Positions 1 to 9,159 of a DNA stretch of 64,000 nucleotides are shown piece after piece; positions within the stretch are counted from its first letter, which is position 1, and the number at the start of each line of letters is the position of its first letter. The stretch is from positions 248,001 to 312,000 of the forward strand of contig NZ_JNXG01000004.1 in assembly GCF_000717025.1 (NCBI RefSeq), given 5' to 3'. This DNA comes from Streptomyces atroolivaceus (GTDB lineage: Bacteria > Actinomycetota > Actinomycetes > Streptomycetales > Streptomycetaceae). Under the pieces are notes generated by a model. That model was not told where the DNA came from, made no database searches, and saw only the letters and a program-made list of their open reading frames with translations. The position numbers were made by a program, and so were the translations under genes.

Positions 1-219
1 TACGCGGTGCGCATCGAGGAGTGGGCGGGCTGCGTCGACGCGGCTGCCGGACGGGGGGAGCTGCCCGGCGGCACCGACGCCCGCGAGGTGATCCGGGCCG
101 TGTCGGCACCCCTCTACTACCGGCTGCTGGCCAGCGGCGACCCGCTCGACGAGGCGGCCGCCGACCGCGCGGCCGAGGCGGCGGCGGTGGCGGCGCGGGC
201 GGGCGTGTACGTGAGCTGA
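1..219 (+). CDS. TetR/AcrR-family regulator, C-terminal end only (5' truncated by window)
   Basis: The frame is open from base 1 and ends at TGA 217-219, so only the last 72 codons are present. The segment DAREVIRAVSAPLYYRLLAS followed by an Asp/Ala-rich last helix looks like the end of the effector-binding, dimerising domain of a TetR-family repressor. The DNA-binding half lies outside the window, so target and ligand cannot be judged. The next gene, an aldo/keto reductase, has its own promoter 18 bp downstream and need not be controlled by this protein. The family call rests on the C-terminal helix pattern only. Confidence 0.6.
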   Translation, partial: YAVRIEEWAGCVDAAAGRGELPGGTDAREVIRAVSAPLYYRLLASGDPLDEAAADRAAEAAAVAARAGVYVS

Positions 220-236
220 CGCGGGATCAGGAGTTT

Positions 237-273
237 GGAGTGTTGACTTGTTGTGCACTCCAGCACCTAGCTT
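237..273 (+). promoter_or_regulatory. Promoter with 19-bp spacer and dyads (MerR-type architecture)
   Basis: A -35 box TTGACT (243-248) and a -10-like TAGCTT (268-273) are separated by 19 bp. Two dyads overlap it: GGAGTG (237-242) with CACTCC (256-261), and GTGC (253-256) with GCAC (263-266) inside the spacer. A 19-bp spacer carrying a dyad is the hallmark of MerR-activated promoters. No MerR gene is in the window, so the regulator is inferred only from the architecture. Confidence 0.45.
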
Positions 274-281
274 CTGCGCTC

Positions 282-1280
282 ATGAAGACACAGACGGATC
301 GGAAGACGAGGACACTGGGCGGCGTCGGGGCCGAAGTCGGCGCGCTGGGCTTCGGGTGCTGGGCGATCGGCGGCGAGTGGTCGGCACCCGACGGCAGTCC
401 GCTCGGCTGGGGCGAGGTCGACGACGAGGAGTCGGTGGCCGCCGTACGCCGGGCGTTCGATCTCGGGGTGACCTTCTTCGACACCGCGGACGTGTACGGG
501 GCAGGGCACAGCGAACGCGTGCTGGGCAGGGCGCTCGCGGGCCGCCGGGACGAAGCCGTGATCGCCACCAAGTGGGGCAACCTGTTCGACGAGCGGACCC
601 GCACGATGGACGGGGCGGACACGTCTCCCGCGTACGCCCGTGAGGCGCTCGTCGCTTCGCTGCGCAGGCTGGGGACCGACCGGATCGACCTCTACCAGCT
701 GCACATCGGCGACACCCCGCCGGACAGGGCCCTGGAACTGCGCGACGCCTGCGAGGAGTTCGTGGCCGAGGGGCTGATCCGGGCCTACGGGTGGAGCACC
801 GACGACCCGGAGCGTGCCGCGCTGTTCGCCGGTGGTGAGCACTGCGTGGCCGTCCAGCACGCCTGCAACGTGCTGGAGGACGCTCCGGAGATGCTGAGCC
901 TCACCGAGGAGCGGGGGCTGATCAGCGTCGTCCGGAGCCCCCTGGCCATGGGCCTCCTCACCGGCGCCCGTGGCGAGGGCCGACGGCCGGCGGCGGGGGA
1001 CATCCGGTCCACCCCGCCCGCCTGGCTGAGCTGGTTCGAGACGGGCGGGGTGCCCGCGAAGCACTGGGCGGCGCGCGTCGAGGCCGTCCGTGAGGTGCTG
1101 ACCGCTGACGGCCGCACCCTCACCCAGGGTGCCCTCGGCTGGCTGTGGGCCCGCAGCGGGCGGACGGTGCCGATCCCCGGTTTCCGGACGGTCGCGCAGG
1201 CCGAGGAGAACGCCGCGGCCCTCGCTCTCGGCCCGCTGCGGCCCGAGCAGCTCGAGGAGGTCGCCGGTCTGCTCGCCTGA
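282..1280 (+). CDS. Aldo/keto reductase
   Basis: A 332-residue NAD(P)H-dependent oxidoreductase of the aldo/keto reductase superfamily, a cytosolic (beta/alpha)8 barrel reducing aldehydes or ketones. The catalytic tetrad is visible: Asp67 and Tyr72 in FFDTADVYG, Lys97 in IATKWGN and His141 in YQLHIGD. The C-terminal VPIPGFR stretch is the usual cofactor phosphate-binding loop. The ATG at 282 gives a normal family length and follows a recognisable promoter; the frame is open further upstream but that part is Arg-rich out-of-family sequence. It is monocistronic, ending at a 10-bp terminator hairpin facing the next gene. The substrate is unknown; the closest picture is the YajO/Tas-like group. 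Confidence 0.9.
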   Translation: MKTQTDRKTRTLGGVGAEVGALGFGCWAIGGEWSAPDGSPLGWGEVDDEESVAAVRRAFDLGVTFFDTADVYGAGHSERVLGRALAGRRDEAVIATKWGNLFDERTRTMDGADTSPAYAREALVASLRRLGTDRIDLYQLHIGDTPPDRALELRDACEEFVAEGLIRAYGWSTDDPERAALFAGGEHCVAVQHACNVLEDAPEMLSLTEERGLISVVRSPLAMGLLTGARGEGRRPAAGDIRSTPPAWLSWFETGGVPAKHWAARVEAVREVLTADGRTLTQGALGWLWARSGRTVPIPGFRTVAQAEENAAALALGPLRPEQLEEVAGLLA

Positions 1281-1286
1281 AGGGGT

Positions 1287-1320
1287 ACCGGTCCGCTCGT
1301 ACGAACGCGGGCGGACCGGT
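1287..1320. terminator. Bidirectional terminator hairpin
   Basis: ACCGGTCCGC (1287-1296) pairs perfectly with GCGGACCGGT (1311-1320) across a 14-nt loop. It sits between two convergent genes and can serve both; there is no U-tract, as is common in Streptomyces. Confidence 0.7.
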
Positions 1321-1331
1321 GTGTCCCGGGT

Positions 1332-2159
1332 TCAGGCCTTGCGGGCCACCGCCACGTACTCCCCGCTGTGCGCGTTCTCCTGGCCGGGGACCGGTTCGCC
1401 GAGCTCCGGGTGCCACTCCTCGGCGGCCACGATCCCGGGGGCGACCAGGTCGAGTCCGTCGAAGAAGCGGGCGAACCGGTCGCGGTCGCGCATGTCCAGG
1501 GTGAGCCCGTTGGCCTTGTACATGTCGCGGACCTTCTGGGAGGCCTCCTCGGGGTGGAAGTCCGGGGTGAGGTGCGAGATCACCACGTAACTGCCGGGCG
1601 CCAGCGCGGCCGTCAGCCGCTCCACCACCCCGTAGGCCCCCATCTCGTCGCTCAGGAAGTGCAGCAGCGCGTTCAGGGAGAGGGCGACCGGCCGGTCGAA
1701 GTCGAGGATCCCGGCGGCCTCGGCCAGGATGCGGTCGGTCTCCCGGGCATCGGCCTGTACGTAACCGAGAGCGCCCTGCGGGGTTCCGCTCAGCAGGGCC
1801 TGGGCGTGGCTGAGGACGACGGGATCGTGGTCGCAGTAGACGACCCGGGCGTCCGGAGCGGTCGTCTGGGCCACCTGGTGGAGGTTGGGCTGCGTGGGGA
1901 TCCCGGTGCCGATGTCCAGGAACTGACGGAGCCCTTGACCGGCCAGCCACCGGGTGGCCCGGTGGGTGAAGGCCCGGTTCATGCGCGCCATGACGGGGAT
2001 GACGGGAGCGAAGGCGGTCAGCCGCTTGCCCAGTTCCTCGTCCACCGGGTAGTTGTCCTTGCCACCGAGGTACCAGTCGTACAGCCGCGCCGGGTGCGGC
2101 TTGCTGGTGTCGATGTCTATGGGGGCCATCGCCGTCCCGTTCTCCGATAGGGGCATCAC
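1332..2159 (-). CDS. SAM-dependent methyltransferase, DUF574 (Methyltransf_19) family
   Basis: A 275-residue protein of the DUF574 S-adenosylmethionine methyltransferase family, very common in Streptomyces and of unknown substrate. The family signature PHPARLYDWYLGGKDNYPVD is at residues 21-40 and the SAM-binding loop FLDIGTG at about 80-86; an acidic VVYCDHDP strand end follows. The chosen ATG at 2159 has AGGGG 7 nt upstream. An internal ATG at 2129 (MAPIDIDTSKPH) fits the usual N-terminus of the family equally well. The gene is monocistronic and convergent with the aldo/keto reductase. Its role is unclear; proximity to regulators or esterases is the only published-type context I know for this family. 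Confidence 0.85.
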   Translation of the reverse strand: MMPLSENGTAMAPIDIDTSKPHPARLYDWYLGGKDNYPVDEELGKRLTAFAPVIPVMARMNRAFTHRATRWLAGQGLRQFLDIGTGIPTQPNLHQVAQTTAPDARVVYCDHDPVVLSHAQALLSGTPQGALGYVQADARETDRILAEAAGILDFDRPVALSLNALLHFLSDEMGAYGVVERLTAALAPGSYVVISHLTPDFHPEEASQKVRDMYKANGLTLDMRDRDRFARFFDGLDLVAPGIVAAEEWHPELGEPVPGQENAHSGEYVAVARKA

Positions 2160-2351
2160 CGGCCCCTGCGGGCGGAATGCCGACAGATGAGCAACCTGAC
2201 AGCAGGATAGGCACGCCGGCCCGGGCCCGTAGGGCGAAGCCGCGGCTTCGGCGGGCGGGGGACCGGCCGGGGATCCTGAGGCGCGCCCCTGCCCGCCCCG
2301 CCCCGTCCGCTGGTGCCGGCCGACGTGGGGCCGGCACCCCGCACTCCGCTC

Positions 2352-3239
2352 TCAGCCGATACGGGTCCCCGCCCCGGTCACCCTGATGCGCGCGTCACCC
2401 GGCCTGAGCCCGACGGTGAGGGTGCCGGGGCGGCCCATGTCGGCGCCCTGGTGCAGGGTGAGGACCGCGTCGTGCGCGACGAGGCCGAGCTCGCGCGCGT
2501 ACGCGCCGAAGGCGGCGGCCGCCGCCCCCGTCGCCGGGTCCTCGACGACGCCGCCGACCGGGAACGGGTCGCGGACGTGGAAGACCGTGCCGGACTCCCG
2601 CCACACCAGCTGCACGGTCGTCAGGTCGAGCCGGTGCATGAGGGTTTCGAGCCGGGCGAAGTCGTACGACAGGTCCGCAAGCCGTTCCCGGGTCGCGGCG
2701 GCCAGCACCAGGTGGCGGGCGCCCGCGTAGGCGATACGGGGCGGCAGCGCGGTGTCCAGCTGGGCGGCCGGCCAGTCCAGGGCGGCCAGGGCCTCCGTCA
2801 GGTCCTCGGGGGAGACGTCCGTGGTGTGCGGCTCGACGCTGGTGAGGGTGGCGCGCAGCTCGCCGCCCTCGCGGGTGACGGTGACGGGAACCGTACCGGC
2901 GCGGGTGGAGAACACCAGATCGCCCGGGCCGTCCCGCTCGGCGAGCGCGATGGCGGCGGCCACCGTGGCATGGCCGCAGAAGGGGACTTCGGCCTTCGGG
3001 CTGAAGTAGCGGACGGTGTGACCGCCCCGGCCGTCCGGCGCGGTGAGGAACGCCGACTCGCTGTAGCCCAGCTCCGCCGCGACGGCGAGCATCGCGGTGT
3101 CGTCGAGCCGGGAGGCGTCCAGGACGACCCCTGCCGGGTTGCCCCCTGCGGGGTCGGCGGAGAAGGCGGTGTAGCGGAGGACCTCGGCGCTGGAGTGTGA
3201 GCTCATGTCGCAGGTCAACCCAGGGGTCGTGGCACGCAT
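2352..3239 (-). CDS. PhzF-family isomerase/epimerase-like protein
   Basis: A 295-residue protein of the PhzF (phenazine biosynthesis) fold, two diaminopimelate-epimerase-like halves. Visible motifs are GNPAGVV (residues 33-39), the catalytic Glu61 in YSESAF, FCGHAT (87-92) and EDPATGAAAA near the C-terminus, all intact, so it should be active on a small conjugated substrate. The ATG at 3239 has a good GGAGGGG ribosome site 9 nt upstream; the internal ATG at 3206 (MSSHSSAEV) has none but starts at the usual family position. There is no phenazine cluster nearby, so this is a house-keeping or stand-alone PhzF homologue. A second, divergent PhzF gene is at 17.2 kb. Confidence 0.88.
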   Translation of the reverse strand: MRATTPGLTCDMSSHSSAEVLRYTAFSADPAGGNPAGVVLDASRLDDTAMLAVAAELGYSESAFLTAPDGRGGHTVRYFSPKAEVPFCGHATVAAAIALAERDGPGDLVFSTRAGTVPVTVTREGGELRATLTSVEPHTTDVSPEDLTEALAALDWPAAQLDTALPPRIAYAGARHLVLAAATRERLADLSYDFARLETLMHRLDLTTVQLVWRESGTVFHVRDPFPVGGVVEDPATGAAAAAFGAYARELGLVAHDAVLTLHQGADMGRPGTLTVGLRPGDARIRVTGAGTRIG

Positions 3240-3278
3240 TCCCGGCGGCCCCTCCGCGCGCTTCCCGAGGTCTCCCGC

Positions 3279-3316
3279 GGGGGTGGTCCGGGGGCCTGAC
3301 CCCCCGGACCACCCCC
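3279..3316. terminator. Strong terminator hairpin (16-bp perfect stem)
   Basis: Bases 3279-3294 and 3301-3316 are perfectly complementary (16 bp) with a 6-nt loop. It lies just downstream of the secreted lamin-tail gene on the minus strand and insulates it from the PhzF gene. Confidence 0.75.
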
Positions 3317-3362
3317 TGGCCGCTCCGCGGACCCCCCGGCCGCGGCGGCCCGTCCACCGCGG

Positions 3363-3827
3363 TCAGTGGCAGACCTTCACGCCGGTGCCCTTCCCCCAGG
3401 AGCAGGAGTCCAGGAGCGCGCCGCTCGGCTTGATCAGCCGGGCCTTGTCGCCGGTGTTGTTCCAGACGTACGAGCCGCGGTTCCAGTACACGTGGGCCGC
3501 GGAGTTCCCGCCCTTGCCGGTGTGGACCCGGACCGTCTTACCGGCGGCCACGCTGAAGGCGGGGAAGGTGTACGTGTAGCCGGTGTTGTCCTTCAGCTTG
3601 TAGCCCTTGAGCTGCAGCTTGGACTTGCCGTTGTTGTGGATGTCCACGTACTCGGCGACCAGGGACGCGTTCGTCCGGGTGTCCTTGCCGGGGCTGTCGT
3701 ACTGGATCTTGCCGAGGTGCAGCCCGCCCTGATGGGAGGCCGCCGAGGCCGGGGCCGTGGCGAGGAGCGAGCCGGCCAGGGCGGCGGCGGCGGCCAGGGC
3801 GAGGGGCGCGGCGGTGCGTATGCGCAT
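3363..3827 (-). CDS. Secreted lamin-tail-domain (LTD) protein
   Basis: A 154-residue exported protein. Residues 1-30 are a Sec signal peptide: Arg2/Arg4, a long Ala/Leu core, then an ATAPASA-A cleavage region. The rest is one lamin-tail domain, an Ig-like beta sandwich, shown by EYVDIHNNGKSKLQLKGYKL, the YTFPAF strand, the GxxVRVHTGKG turn and VWNNTGDKARL with a C-terminal DSCSWG pair of Cys-flanked strands. The ATG at 3827 has AAGGA 9 nt upstream; a second ATG seven codons earlier overlaps that site. Stand-alone LTD proteins are frequent in Streptomyces; they are thought to bind extracellular polymers or nucleic acid, but no enzymatic motif is present. Confidence 0.88.
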   Translation of the reverse strand: MRIRTAAPLALAAAAALAGSLLATAPASAASHQGGLHLGKIQYDSPGKDTRTNASLVAEYVDIHNNGKSKLQLKGYKLKDNTGYTYTFPAFSVAAGKTVRVHTGKGGNSAAHVYWNRGSYVWNNTGDKARLIKPSGALLDSCSWGKGTGVKVCH

Positions 3828-3964
3828 GCGTTGTGTTCCTTCTGTGTTCATCCGGTGAAGGTCAGCAGCATACGGGCAGCACACGCTCGCCCGGGCCCTC
3901 AGGGCGAAACTCGCAAATCCCGTCGTGCGACGGCGAGTTCCGGGCAAGCGTGGACGGAATTCGA

Positions 3965-4720
3965 TCAGCCTCGACCCACGTACGGCATGGCTGTCGCCAT
4001 CACGGTGGCGAACTGCACATTGGCTTCCAGCGGCAGCTCCGCCATGTGCAGGACCGTCCGGGCCACGTCGCCCGCCGCCATGACCGGCTCGGCGGCCACC
4101 TCGCCGTTGGCCTGGAGGATCCCCGTACTCATCCGCTCCGTCATGTCGGTCGCCGCGTTGCCGATGTCGATCTGCCCGCAGGCGATCCGGTACGGCCGCC
4201 CGTCCAGCGACAGCGACTTCGTCAGGCCGGTCACCGCGTGCTTCGTCGCGGTGTAGGCGACGGAGTGAGGGCGCGGCGCGTGGGCCGAGACGGAGCCGTT
4301 GTTGATGATCCGGCCGCCCTGCGGGTCCTGCTCCTTCATCAGCCGGTAGGCCGCCTGCGCGCACAGGAACGTTCCCGTCAGGTTGACGTCCACCACCGTC
4401 CGCCAGTCGTCGTACGCGAGGTCCTCGACCGGCACCGGACCCGGCCCGAACGTCCCCGCGTTGTTGAAGAGCAGGTCCAGCCGCCCGAAACGGTCCCGTA
4501 CGGAGGTGAAGAGCGCGGCCACCTCCTCCGGGTCGCTCACGTCGGTGGGCAGGCACACCGTGGCACCCGGCCCGGCCGCTGCGGCCGTCTCCTCCAGTGC
4601 CGCGGCCCGCCGCCCCGCCAGGGCCACCGTCCAGCCCGCACCCGAAAGAGTGAGGGCGACCGCCCTGCCGATCCCCGATCCCGCACCTGTGACGACAGCG
4701 ATTCTCTGCTCAGCGTTCAT
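3965..4720 (-). CDS. SDR-family oxidoreductase
   Basis: A 251-residue classical short-chain dehydrogenase/reductase. The NAD(P)-binding TGAGSGIG motif is at residues 11-18, NNAG follows the fourth strand, and the active-site Ser (INNGSVSA) and YxxxK (YTATK) are present; RR near residue 42 suggests NADPH. The ATG at 4720 is at the standard family start. It is divergent from the PhoD phosphatase gene (142-bp shared upstream region). The C-terminal [21 protein letters not shown] pattern is seen in SDRs of the YdfG/serine-dehydrogenase type, but the substrate cannot be assigned. Confidence 0.9.
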   Translation of the reverse strand: MNAEQRIAVVTGAGSGIGRAVALTLSGAGWTVALAGRRAAALEETAAAAGPGATVCLPTDVSDPEEVAALFTSVRDRFGRLDLLFNNAGTFGPGPVPVEDLAYDDWRTVVDVNLTGTFLCAQAAYRLMKEQDPQGGRIINNGSVSAHAPRPHSVAYTATKHAVTGLTKSLSLDGRPYRIACGQIDIGNAATDMTERMSTGILQANGEVAAEPVMAAGDVARTVLHMAELPLEANVQFATVMATAMPYVGRG

Positions 4721-4862
4721 GGCCCGGCAGCGTACGGGAGGTTTCGCGGCGGCCGGCACCCGGTGCTCATCGCACCGCCATGAGGAAGTTGTGTACCCGC
4801 CAACGGCAGGTCGTCGCCCCGCACTCCAATGCCTCTGACAACATCCGGCACGGGAGGGGCAC

Positions 4863-6530
4863 ATGACACCCGCACAGATCAGCAGGTCGTCCGGCCGGCA
4901 CGGCCATTCCGCCGAGCTGCGCAGGGCCGCGCAGAGGTTCGGCTCCGGTGTGGACCGCCGCCGTTTCCTCACCGTCACCGGTGCCGCCGCCGCGCTCGCC
5001 TTCGCCGTCAACCTGCCCGGCGCGGGCACCGCCGCCGCCGCCGAGCTCGACGCCCGGAAGATCACCGAGGACCCCTTCACCCTCGGAGTGGCCTCGGGCG
5101 ACCCGCTGCCGGACTCCGTGCTCCTGTGGACGAGACTCGCGCCCCGCCCGTACGAGGCCGACGGCGGGCTGCCCGCCGAGCGCGTAGAGGTCCGCTGGGA
5201 GGTCGCCCGCGACGAACGCTTCCGGCGGACCGTCCGGCGCGGATCCACCACCGCCCACCCGGAGTTCGGGCACAGCGTCCATGTGGACGTGAACGGCCTC
5301 GACTCCGACCGGAGCTTCTACTACCGCTTCCGCGCCGGCAGCTGGACCAGCCCCACCGGCCGTACCCGCACCGCGCCCGCCCGCGGGGCCCGCAACAGCT
5401 CACTGACCCTGGCCGCCGTCTCCTGCCAGGCGTACCACGACGGCTACTTCACCGCCTACCAGCACCTCGCGGACGAGGACGTCGACGTGGTCTTCCACCT
5501 CGGCGACTACCTCTACGAGTACGCGGTCAGCGCCGTCGGCGGCGCCCGCAAGTACACCGACCGCCTCCTGCCGGACCACTACAACCGGGAGACGCTCACG
5601 CTGGAGGACTACCGCATGCGGTACGGCCTCTACAAGTCCGACCCCGACCTGCGCGCCGCCCACGCCGCGCACCCCTTCGTCGTCACCTGGGACGACCACG
5701 AGACCGAGAACAACTACGCGGGCGGCACCCCGGAGAACAGCGTCCCCCCGGAGGAGTTCCTGCTCCGCAGGGCCGCCGCCTACCGCGCGTACTGGGAGAA
5801 CCAGCCGCTGCGCACCCCGCAGCGCCCCACCGGCCCCGACATGCGCCTCTACCGCCGTCTGCGCTTCGGCCGGCTGGCCCAGTTCGACATCCTCGACACC
5901 CGCCAGTACCGCAGCAACCAGGCGTACGGCGACGGCTGGAAGGTCCCCGGCCCGGAGTCCGAGGACCCGTCGCGCACCATGACGGGCGCCGCCCAGGAGC
6001 GCTGGCTGCTCGACGGCTGGAAGACCTCGGACGCCCGGTGGAACGTCGTACCGCAGCAGGTCACCTTCGCCCGGCGGCGTGACGTGCCGGCCGACGCCTA
6101 CAAGCTGTCCATGGACTCGTGGGACGGCTACCCCGCGTCCCGGCAGCGGGTCATGGACGGCGCGGAGGCCGCCGGGGTCGAGAACCTGATGGTCCTGACC
6201 GGTGACGTACACGTCGGCTACGGCTTCGACCTCAAGAAGGACTTCGACGACCCCGCGTCCCGGACCGTGGGCACGGAGATCGTGGCCACCTCGATCGCCA
6301 GCGGCAAGGACGGCGCGGAGAAGCCGGCCAACTGGAACAACCTCACCCAGGCCAACCCGCACATGAAGTTCTACGACGGCCGCCGCGGCTACGCGCTCGT
6401 CACCCTCGGTACGGAGCAGGCGCGGGCCGACTTCCGTACGGTGTCGGCGGTCACCACGCCCGGTGCTCCCGTCACCACGGCAGGCTCCTTCGTGACCGAG
6501 GCCGGGAACCCGGGGCTCACCCCCGTGTGA
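4863..6530 (+). CDS. phoD: PhoD-family alkaline phosphatase/phosphodiesterase, Tat-exported
   Basis: A 555-residue secreted metallophosphoesterase. The twin-arginine motif [10 protein letters not shown] is at residues 31-40, followed by a hydrophobic Ala-rich core ending near residue 60. The N-terminal PhoD_N beta domain (about 65-180) precedes the catalytic domain with [23 protein letters not shown] and [10 protein letters not shown], which carry the Fe/Ca-binding Asp, Asn and His residues of the family. It releases phosphate from diesters or phospholipids outside the cell. The ATG at 4863 follows GGGAGGGG by 3 nt. I looked for PhoP boxes (GTTCACC-type repeats) in the upstream 142 bp and saw none convincing. 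Terminal [16 protein letters not shown] residues suggest a flexible tail. Confidence 0.92.
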   Translation: MTPAQISRSSGRHGHSAELRRAAQRFGSGVDRRRFLTVTGAAAALAFAVNLPGAGTAAAAELDARKITEDPFTLGVASGDPLPDSVLLWTRLAPRPYEADGGLPAERVEVRWEVARDERFRRTVRRGSTTAHPEFGHSVHVDVNGLDSDRSFYYRFRAGSWTSPTGRTRTAPARGARNSSLTLAAVSCQAYHDGYFTAYQHLADEDVDVVFHLGDYLYEYAVSAVGGARKYTDRLLPDHYNRETLTLEDYRMRYGLYKSDPDLRAAHAAHPFVVTWDDHETENNYAGGTPENSVPPEEFLLRRAAAYRAYWENQPLRTPQRPTGPDMRLYRRLRFGRLAQFDILDTRQYRSNQAYGDGWKVPGPESEDPSRTMTGAAQERWLLDGWKTSDARWNVVPQQVTFARRRDVPADAYKLSMDSWDGYPASRQRVMDGAEAAGVENLMVLTGDVHVGYGFDLKKDFDDPASRTVGTEIVATSIASGKDGAEKPANWNNLTQANPHMKFYDGRRGYALVTLGTEQARADFRTVSAVTTPGAPVTTAGSFVTEAGNPGLTPV

Positions 6531-6554
6531 CCCGGCACCCGGCCCCGCGCGGGG

Positions 6555-7562
6555 TCAGCCGCGGTCGTCCGCCGGATAGCGGACGCCGATCCGGTCACGT
6601 ACCGCGTCGAGCGTCCGCATCACCGCGAGCGAACCCTCCAGCGGCACCAGCGGGGACTCCTTCTCGCCCGCCAGCAGCGCGCGTGTCACCTCGGCCGCCT
6701 CGTACTGCATGCCCGAAAGGCCCTGCGGGCCCGGGCCCGTGACGACCTTCTCGGGCTCCCGGCCGTCCCGGTGCAGGAGGAAGTGCTCCGGGTGGAAGAA
6801 GCCCTGCGGGAAGTCGATCCGCCCGGCCGTGCCGGTGACGGACGCAACGGTCGGCAGGTTCCCGGCGATCGAACAGCTCAGCAGCGCCGTGGCACCGGAG
6901 TCCCAGCCCAGCAGCATCCCGGTGTTCAGGTCGACGCCCTCCGGGGACAGCAGCGCGTCCGCCTGCACCCGGTCCGGCTCGCCCAGCAGCAGCTGCGCGA
7001 ACGACACCGGATAGACCCCGAGGTCCAGCAGCGCGCCGCCGCCCAGCGCGGGGTCACGGAGCCGGTGCTCGGCCCCGAAGGCGCCCGCGAAGCCGAAGTC
7101 GGCCTGGACCGTGCGTATCTCACCGATCGCACCGTCCCGCACCAGCTCCGTCATCCTCCGGATGAGCGGATTGCAGTACGTCCACATCGCTTCCATCAGG
7201 AACAGCCCGCGCTCCCGGGCCAGGTCCACCAGCTCCCGCGCCTCACGCTCGTTGAGCGTGAAGGCCTTCTCGCACAGCACGTGCTTGCCGGCCTCCAGCG
7301 CGAGCCCGGCCGCCTCCCGGTGCGCGGAGTGGGGGGTGGCGACGTAGACGACGTCGACCGTGTCGTCGGCGACGAGCTCCGCCCAGCTCCCGTACGCCCG
7401 CTCGATCCCGAACCGCTCGGCGAACGCCTTGGCGGAAGCCTCGGCGCGGGACGCGACCGCCACGACCTCGGCCCCGGAGTCCTTCATCGCCAGCAGGTCC
7501 CCCGTGAAGGTCGCGGCTATGCCGCCCGTCGCCAGTACACCCCAACGCACAGTCCCGCTCAT
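6555..7562 (-). CDS. Gfo/Idh/MocA-family oxidoreductase
   Basis: A 335-residue NAD(P)-dependent oxidoreductase of the glucose-fructose oxidoreductase/inositol dehydrogenase family. The N-terminal Rossmann fold (GVLATGGIAATF, residues 9-20) is followed by VATPHSAHREAA and HVLCEKAFTLN, which is the usual EKP catalytic-lysine motif with Ala in place of Pro. The C-terminal half is the GFO_IDH_MocA_C beta sheet. It resembles dihydrodiol dehydrogenase-type members acting on sugar or cyclic diol substrates. It is divergent from the Bcr/CflA-type exporter (86 bp between start codons), so the two may share control. Confidence 0.88.
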   Translation of the reverse strand: MSGTVRWGVLATGGIAATFTGDLLAMKDSGAEVVAVASRAEASAKAFAERFGIERAYGSWAELVADDTVDVVYVATPHSAHREAAGLALEAGKHVLCEKAFTLNEREARELVDLARERGLFLMEAMWTYCNPLIRRMTELVRDGAIGEIRTVQADFGFAGAFGAEHRLRDPALGGGALLDLGVYPVSFAQLLLGEPDRVQADALLSPEGVDLNTGMLLGWDSGATALLSCSIAGNLPTVASVTGTAGRIDFPQGFFHPEHFLLHRDGREPEKVVTGPGPQGLSGMQYEAAEVTRALLAGEKESPLVPLEGSLAVMRTLDAVRDRIGVRYPADDRG

Positions 7563-7648
7563 GCCCGCCCGCCCTCACCCGAAAAAGGTATCGACCACTA
7601 CGACTGACCTGAGAGCATAGATGCGGATTCAACGAAGCGGAGACGAGG

Positions 7649-9043
7649 ATGCCGGACAGCGGCGCGAGCCGGGCCCAGCAAGAGCACGAGCACATACCGA
7701 CGAGCAGCAAGGGCGCCGCACTCAGCGCCCAGGCCACAGCCACCCCCACCGCTGCGGGTGTCCCGGCCATTCCGACGATCACAGCGCCGGGCATCCCGGC
7801 CACCTCCACGACCACCGCGCGGCGCGCCGGAATTCTGGTCACCCTGGTGCTGGGCGGGCTCACCGCACTGCCACCCCTCTCCATGGACATGTACCTCCCG
7901 GCGCTCCCGGAGGTCACCGACGCGCTGCACGCACCGGCCGCGACCGTCCAGCTCACCCTGACGGCCTGCCTCCTGGGCATGGCGCTCGGCCAGCTCGTCG
8001 TCGGGCCCATGAGCGACCGCTGGGGCCGGCGCACGCCGCTGCTCCTGGGCATGGTCGTCTACGTGATCGCCACCGCGATCTGCGCCGTCGCCCCCACCGC
8101 GGAACTCCTCATCGGCTTCCGCCTCCTCCAGGGCCTGGCCGGTGCGGCCGGCATCGTGATCTCCCGGGCCGTCGTCCGTGACCTCTACGACGGCGACGAG
8201 ATGGCCCGGTTCTTCTCCACCCTGATGCTGATCTCGGGAGTCGCACCCGTCATCGCGCCCGTGATCGGCGGACAGGTGCTCCAGTTCACCGACTGGCGCG
8301 GCATCTTCGTCGTCCTCACGGTCGTCGGCATCCTGCTCACCCTCGTCGTCTGGAAGTGGCTGCACGAGACGCTCCCCCCGGCCCAGCGGCACACCGGCGG
8401 TGTCGGCGACGCGCTGCGCACCATGCGCGGGCTGCTGGCCGACCGGGTGTTCACCGGCTACATGATCGCGGGCAGCCTCGCCTTCGCCGCGCTCTTCGCC
8501 TACGTGAGCGCGTCCCCGTTCGTCGTCCAGGAGATCTACGGGGCCTCCCCGCAGACCTTCAGCCTGCTCTTCGGCGTCAACTCCATCGGGCTGATCGCCG
8601 TCGGCCAGATCAACGGCAAGCTGCTCGTCGGCAGGGTCAGCCTGGACAAGGCGCTCGGCTTCGGCCTCGCCGTGATCTCCGTGGCGGCGGTCGCCCTGCT
8701 GCTGATGACCTCCGGGGTCTTCGGTGAGGTCGGCCTGCTGCCCGTCGCCGCCGGACTGTTCGTGCTCATGTCCGCCATGGGCCTGGCGATGCCCAACACC
8801 AACACCCAGGCCCTGATGCGCACCAGGCACGCGGCCGGCTCGGCCTCCGCGCTGCTGGGGACCTCCCAGTTCCTGATCGGTGCCATCGCCTCACCACTGG
8901 TGGGGATCGCCGGCGAGAAGACCGCCGTGCCGATGGCAGTGGTGCAGGTGGTCTGCGCACTGTCCGCGATGGTGTGCTTCCTGCTGCTGTGCAGGCCGTG
9001 GCAGAACACGGGCGCCGCGCGGGAGCCCCTCGGCAAGGGCTGA
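7649..9043 (+). CDS. Bcr/CflA-family multidrug efflux MFS transporter
   Basis: A 464-residue 12-helix proton-driven exporter. After a roughly 60-residue Ser/Thr/Pro/Ala-rich cytoplasmic extension, the first membrane segment carries LPPLSMDMYLPALPEV, the diagnostic start of the Bcr/CflA group, and motif A reads GPMSDRWGRRTPLL. The ATG at 7649 has GGAG 6 nt upstream. The N-terminal extension is longer than in E. coli Bcr and low in complexity; a shorter start is possible but none has a better ribosome site. Likely exports a bicyclomycin/sulphonamide/fluoroquinolone-like drug or an endogenous metabolite. It ends at a terminator hairpin at 9075-9102. Confidence 0.9.
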   Translation: MPDSGASRAQQEHEHIPTSSKGAALSAQATATPTAAGVPAIPTITAPGIPATSTTTARRAGILVTLVLGGLTALPPLSMDMYLPALPEVTDALHAPAATVQLTLTACLLGMALGQLVVGPMSDRWGRRTPLLLGMVVYVIATAICAVAPTAELLIGFRLLQGLAGAAGIVISRAVVRDLYDGDEMARFFSTLMLISGVAPVIAPVIGGQVLQFTDWRGIFVVLTVVGILLTLVVWKWLHETLPPAQRHTGGVGDALRTMRGLLADRVFTGYMIAGSLAFAALFAYVSASPFVVQEIYGASPQTFSLLFGVNSIGLIAVGQINGKLLVGRVSLDKALGFGLAVISVAAVALLLMTSGVFGEVGLLPVAAGLFVLMSAMGLAMPNTNTQALMRTRHAAGSASALLGTSQFLIGAIASPLVGIAGEKTAVPMAVVQVVCALSAMVCFLLLCRPWQNTGAAREPLGKG

Positions 9044-9074
9044 ACGGCTCGTCGGCCGGGGGACACGCACGCGA

Positions 9075-9102
9075 GGCCCGGGTGGGACGGACCGCCCGGG
9101 CC
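9075..9102 (+). terminator. Terminator hairpin after the Bcr/CflA-type gene
   Basis: GGCCCGGG (9075-9082) pairs with CCCGGGCC (9095-9102) around a 12-nt loop, 32 nt after the stop codon. Confidence 0.6.
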
Positions 9103-9159
9103 CCCGCGTGCCCGGTCAACCCGATGGCCCCCGCACGGACGGCCGGTCGGACCGTGGCG

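Noticed and set aside
4721..4862. PHO box before the phoD-like gene
   Set aside because: No two GTTCACC-like heptamers with 4-bp spacers could be found; GTTGTGTACCC alone is too weak.
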